From Lysobacteraceae bacterium (GTDB lineage Bacteria; Pseudomonadota; Gammaproteobacteria; DSM-19610): a stretch of DNA of 8,663 nt. The notes beneath the pieces are model-generated. The model was not told the DNA's origin and made no database searches. It saw only the letters and a program-made list of their open reading frames with translations. The stretch covers positions 1 through 8,663 of the forward strand of contig JAIVHA010000015.1 in the NCBI GenBank assembly GCA_020201295.1, in the 5' to 3' direction. Of this stretch, positions 6,543 through 8,663 are shown piece after piece (within the stretch, counting starts at the first letter, position 1; the number at the start of each line of letters is the position of its first letter). The position numbers were made by a program, and so were the translations under genes.

Positions 6543-6710
6543 ATGCGTAGCCTGCGAAGCTTTCATCTGCTGGTGGTGCTGGCGCTCGGGATGCTGATTC
6601 TGTCCACATTGCGACCCGCGGTTGAAAAGGCACCACCGTCGTACCAGTACGGCATGACACCGCAATCCGAGGAAATAAAGACACTGGATGCCTCGCCGGA
6701 GCACCGGTAA
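6543..6710 (+). CDS. Candidate small single-span membrane protein, 55 aa
   Basis: ATG 6543 opens a 55-codon frame ending at TAA 6708-6710, with a good purine-rich Shine-Dalgarno (GAGGTGG, 6528-6534) 8 nt upstream. The product starts MRSLRSFHLLVVLALGMLIL: a basic N-terminus, one hydrophobic segment (about residues 8-22), then a polar tail with PPSYQYGMTP and an acidic/serine-rich end. No lipobox cysteine is present and the segment has no clear signal-peptidase site, so a single-span inner-membrane protein with a periplasmic tail is the simplest reading. I do not recognise a family. It lies just after the small RNA terminator and about 100 bp before ybgC. It could be an independent small protein or the first gene of the tol transcript. 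The hydrophobic segment plus the ribosome binding site favour a real gene, but a chance ORF cannot be excluded. Confidence 0.5.
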   Translation: MRSLRSFHLLVVLALGMLILSTLRPAVEKAPPSYQYGMTPQSEEIKTLDASPEHR

Positions 6711-6725
6711 GCTATTGCATGCTTG

Positions 6726-6762
6726 TGGGACCAGGGAATTTTCGCGCCGGCCCGTGGTCCCA
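6726..6762. other. 8-bp inverted repeat with 21-nt loop upstream of ybgC
   Basis: TGGGACCA (6726-6733) and TGGTCCCA (6755-6762) are perfect reverse complements around a 21-base loop. No T-tract follows, so it is not a standard terminator. It lies between the small ORF and ybgC, where a leader hairpin or operator could act on the tol operon, but no function can be assigned. Confidence 0.4.
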
Positions 6763-6769
6763 ATCGCGA

Positions 6770-6783
6770 CATGCCCGGGCATG
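6770..6783. other. 14-bp perfect palindrome upstream of ybgC
   Basis: CATGCCCGGGCATG is perfectly palindromic and sits 30 bp before the preferred ybgC start. A symmetric site here could bind a dimeric regulator. The sequence matches no operator I know, and a single palindrome of this size in GC-rich DNA may be chance. Confidence 0.3.
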
Positions 6784-6813
6784 GTGACTCCGTATACAAG
6801 GGATAAACTGACG

Positions 6814-7227
6814 GTGGTGAAATTTTCCTGGCCGGTACGCGTGTACTATGAGGACACGGACGCCGGCGGTGTGGTCTACTACGCCAATTATTTGCGGTTC
6901 ATGGAGCGGGCGCGTACCGAGCGCTTGCGTCAGCTGGGGGTGGAGCAACAGGCCCTGCGCGAGTCTTCCGGGGTTCTGTTCGCGGTGCGTTCCGCCGAAC
7001 TGGATTTTCTCAGGCCCGCGCGCCTGGATGACGCTCTGCGGGTGAGCGCGGAACTGGTGGAATGCCGTCGCGCCAGCCTGGTTTTCCGGCAGGACGTGTA
7101 CCAGGACGGGGACGAGTCCCGGGTGTTCTGCGGCGCCAGGGTGCGGGTGGCGTGCCTGGCAGCCTCCACCCTGCGGCCCCATCCCATTCCAGATTTCATA
7201 TTGCAGGGACTGACTCGTGGGAACTGA
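6814..7227 (+). CDS. ybgC: Tol-Pal-associated acyl-CoA thioesterase YbgC
   Basis: YbgC is a cytoplasmic hotdog-fold thioesterase acting on acyl-CoA or acyl-ACP substrates and encoded at the head of tol-pal operons. The product aligns with E. coli YbgC (134 aa) from FSWPVRVYYEDTDAGGVVYYANY. This holds the hotdog catalytic aspartate in YEDTDAGG (D16 from this start), followed by ERARTERLRQLG and FLRPARLDDALRV. I chose GTG 6814 (137 aa) because AAGGGA lies 10 nt upstream and the length fits the family. GTG 6817 is equally possible. ATG 6781 would add 11 residues (MVTPYTRDKLT), and the frame stays open back to 6688, but that part overlaps the small ORF and does not look like YbgC. The last 11 nt overlap tolQ, so translation is probably coupled. 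Confidence 0.92.
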   Translation: MVKFSWPVRVYYEDTDAGGVVYYANYLRFMERARTERLRQLGVEQQALRESSGVLFAVRSAELDFLRPARLDDALRVSAELVECRRASLVFRQDVYQDGDESRVFCGARVRVACLAASTLRPHPIPDFILQGLTRGN

Positions 7228-7891
7228 CCTTTCCTTTACCCATCTCATTGCCAATGCCAGCCTGATCGTACAGCTGGTGATGCTGTTGCTGGTGTTGATT
7301 TCGCTCGCTTCCTGGACCCTGATCTTTCGCAAGGGCGCCGGCCTGCGCGATGCCCGCGCCGCGGCCCGGGATTTCGAGGAGCGCTTCTGGTCCGGCGGCG
7401 ATCTCGGCGGCTTGCATCGGGAGGTGGCGGAGCGGGAGGGGGAAAGTGCCGGCCTGGAAAATATCTTCCAGGCAGGTTTCCAGGAATTCGCCCGGCTGCG
7501 AGGCCAGAAGGGCATGGAACCCATGGACGTGGTGGAGGGTGCCCAGCGTGCCATGCGCGTATCCCTGTCCCGTGAAGTGGATGGATTGGAGCAGCACCTG
7601 TCCTTCCTGGCCACCGTGGGTTCCACCAGCCCCTATATCGGCCTGTTCGGCACCGTGTGGGGCATCATGAATGCCTTTCGCGGCCTGGCCAATGCCCAGC
7701 AAGCCACCCTGGCCATGGTGGCACCCGGCATCGCCGAGGCCCTGATCGCCACCGCCATGGGACTGTTCGCCGCCATCCCTGCCGTAGTGGCCTACAACCG
7801 CTATGCCAACGAGGCGGAGCGGCTGATTTCCCACTACGAATCCTTCATTGACGAATTCGCCAGCATCCTGCAGCGCCAGGCACATCCATGA
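7217..7891 (+). CDS. tolQ: Tol-Pal system proton channel protein TolQ
   Basis: TolQ forms, with TolR, the proton-driven inner-membrane motor that energises TolA for outer-membrane constriction at division; it is related to ExbB and MotA. The 224-residue protein aligns fully with E. coli TolQ (230). It has TM1 (about 15-37, ending SLASWTLIFRKG), a cytoplasmic domain with FWSGGDLGGL and VVEGAQRAMRVSLSRE (106-120), TM2 (about 128-153, VGSTSPYIGLFGTVWGIM with T146) and TM3 (about 165-193, MVAPGIAEALIATAMGLFAAIPAV with T179). The two threonines are those lining the proton path in the family. The start is GTG 7217, with AGGGA 7 nt upstream, inside the end of ybgC. TolR follows after 29 nt. Confidence 0.97.
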   Translation: MGTDLSFTHLIANASLIVQLVMLLLVLISLASWTLIFRKGAGLRDARAAARDFEERFWSGGDLGGLHREVAEREGESAGLENIFQAGFQEFARLRGQKGMEPMDVVEGAQRAMRVSLSREVDGLEQHLSFLATVGSTSPYIGLFGTVWGIMNAFRGLANAQQATLAMVAPGIAEALIATAMGLFAAIPAVVAYNRYANEAERLISHYESFIDEFASILQRQAHP

Positions 7892-7920
7892 AGCGGCCCG
7901 AAGGGAGCGAAAACTGAGTC

Positions 7921-8349
7921 ATGCGCCATCGCTTGCGCAAACGCCCCGTGGCGGAGATGAACGTCGTGCCCTATATCGACGTCATGCTGGTCATGCTGGT
8001 GATTTTCATGGTGACCGCGCCGCTGCTCAATCAGGGCGTGGAAGTGGAACTGCCGACCGCCTCCGCCCGTCCCCTGGCGCCGGAGCAGCAGGATCCCCTG
8101 GTGGTGACCGTGGACGCCGAGGGGCAGTTATTCCTGAATATCGGCGGCGATCCCGCCGAACCGGTCAGCGACGAGGACTTGCAGCTGCGCACCGCGGCCG
8201 TGCTGCGCCGCCGCCCCGATGTGGCCGTCATGGTGCGCGGTGACCGCAGTGTCGCGTACGAGCACGTGGTCCATGCCATGGTGTTGCTGCAGGGCGCGGG
8301 CGCGGGCAATTTGGGCCTGGTCACGGACCCGCCGGGACAGGGGCGCTAG
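7921..8349 (+). CDS. tolR: Tol-Pal system protein TolR
   Basis: TolR is the ExbD/MotB-like stator partner of TolQ. It has a cytoplasmic N-terminus (RHRLRKRPVAEMNVVPY), one transmembrane helix (about 18-36), and a periplasmic domain. The helix carries D20 in VPYIDVMLVMLVIFMV, the proton-binding aspartate equivalent to D23 in E. coli. The periplasmic domain contains VMVRGDRSVAYEHVVHAM (103-120) and ends LGLVTDP. Length is 142, the same as E. coli. The start ATG 7921 is firm, because an in-frame TGA lies at 7915-7917. The nearest strong Shine-Dalgarno (AAGGGAG, 7901-7907) is 13 nt away, longer than usual. The TAG stop is followed 8 nt later by tolA. Confidence 0.97.
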   Translation: MRHRLRKRPVAEMNVVPYIDVMLVMLVIFMVTAPLLNQGVEVELPTASARPLAPEQQDPLVVTVDAEGQLFLNIGGDPAEPVSDEDLQLRTAAVLRRRPDVAVMVRGDRSVAYEHVVHAMVLLQGAGAGNLGLVTDPPGQGR

Positions 8350-8357
8350 GTCTTACG

Positions 8358-8663
8358 ATGTGGCGGATTGCGAAGCAAAACCCGCGCGCGGTGCTGTATG
8401 CAGTACTGGTTCATCTGGCCTTGCTCGGGCTGCTGATGATCAATGTGGACTGGACCAGCATGACCGAGGTGGCGCCCCAGCACAGCAGTGCCCCGGTGCA
8501 GGCCCGGGTGGTGGAAGAGGATACGTTGCAGCAGGAAGTGCAGCGCCAGCAGCAGCTGGAAGAACAGCAGCGTGCCGCCGAAGCGGAACGCCAGCGGCAG
8601 CTGGAAGAGCAGGCGGCCGAGGCCCGGCGCCAGCGTGAACGGGAAGAGCAGCGTCTGACGGAC
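8358..8663 (+). CDS. tolA: Tol-Pal system protein TolA (5' part)
   Basis: The gene runs off the window; 102 codons are visible and the frame is open to the last base. TolA is anchored in the inner membrane by TolQR and reaches through the periplasm to TolB and Pal. The N-terminus MWRIAKQNPRAVLYAVLVHLALLGLLMIN has one transmembrane helix (about 11-29) with H19, the histidine of the SxxxH motif that contacts TolQ. The serine position is alanine here (A15), as I also recall for Pseudomonas. After a short linker (VDWTSMTEVAPQHSSAPVQ) comes the start of the long helical domain II, rich in Gln, Glu, Arg and Ala (from about residue 52). AGG at 8348-8350, overlapping the tolR stop, serves as ribosome binding site 7 nt before ATG. 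Confidence 0.93.
   Translation, partial: MWRIAKQNPRAVLYAVLVHLALLGLLMINVDWTSMTEVAPQHSSAPVQARVVEEDTLQQEVQRQQQLEEQQRAAEAERQRQLEEQAAEARRQREREEQRLTD

Noticed and set aside
6688..6813. N-terminal extension of ybgC to ATG 6688 or 6781
   Set aside because: The extra residues do not resemble YbgC. The extension overlaps the small ORF, and the best ribosome binding site (AAGGGA, 6798-6803) points to GTG 6814 or 6817. ATG 6781 remains possible but less likely.

Overview
The window comes from a GC-rich gammaproteobacterium. The gene products resemble their Escherichia coli and Pseudomonas counterparts throughout, and ruvC-ruvA-ruvB followed by ybgC-tolQ-tolR-tolA is the order I know from Pseudomonas-type gammaproteobacteria. 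I cannot name a genus. All genes lie on the plus strand; the long minus-strand frames are shadows.

Layout. 1-66: a REP-type palindrome pair (25-bp perfect inverted repeat). 91-2789: ruvC, ruvA and ruvB, the Holliday-junction resolvase and branch-migration motor. Both junctions in this operon have been expanded by non-coding DNA. A 234-bp MITE-like element (617-850), with 18-bp perfect terminal inverted repeats and a 5-bp target duplication ATGAT, sits exactly in what was an ATGA stop/start overlap between ruvC and ruvA. A cluster of CGCCAAGG-type repeats (1490-1676) separates ruvA from ruvB. 2823-6138: a tightly overlapping three-gene operon for a sensor kinase (GlrK/QseE), an outer-membrane lipoprotein (QseG) and a sigma-54 response regulator (GlrR/QseF). 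6139-6542: no protein gene, but a compact regulatory unit made of two GlrR-like operators, a possible IHF site, a near-consensus -24/-12 promoter and a roughly 140-nt structured RNA ending in a strong intrinsic terminator. 6543-6710: a small ORF for a possible 55-residue single-span membrane protein. 6814 to the end: ybgC, tolQ, tolR and the first 102 codons of tolA, the start of the Tol-Pal cell-envelope operon.

How it fits together. In Escherichia coli GlrK-GlrR, helped by the lipoprotein QseG, senses envelope state and drives sigma-54 transcription of the small RNA GlmY, whose gene lies upstream of glrK. Here the same signalling operon is inserted between ruvB and the tol-pal genes, and a sigma-54 promoter with GlrR-like sites drives a non-coding RNA downstream of glrR. 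That RNA shows no primary-sequence likeness to GlmY that I can recognise. It appears to fold into four stem-loops, one of which presents CCUCC (an anti-Shine-Dalgarno sequence) in its loop. This is the strongest candidate for something undescribed. The second is the MITE whose target duplication preserved both the ruvC stop and the ruvA start, and whose right end now supplies the ruvA ribosome binding site.
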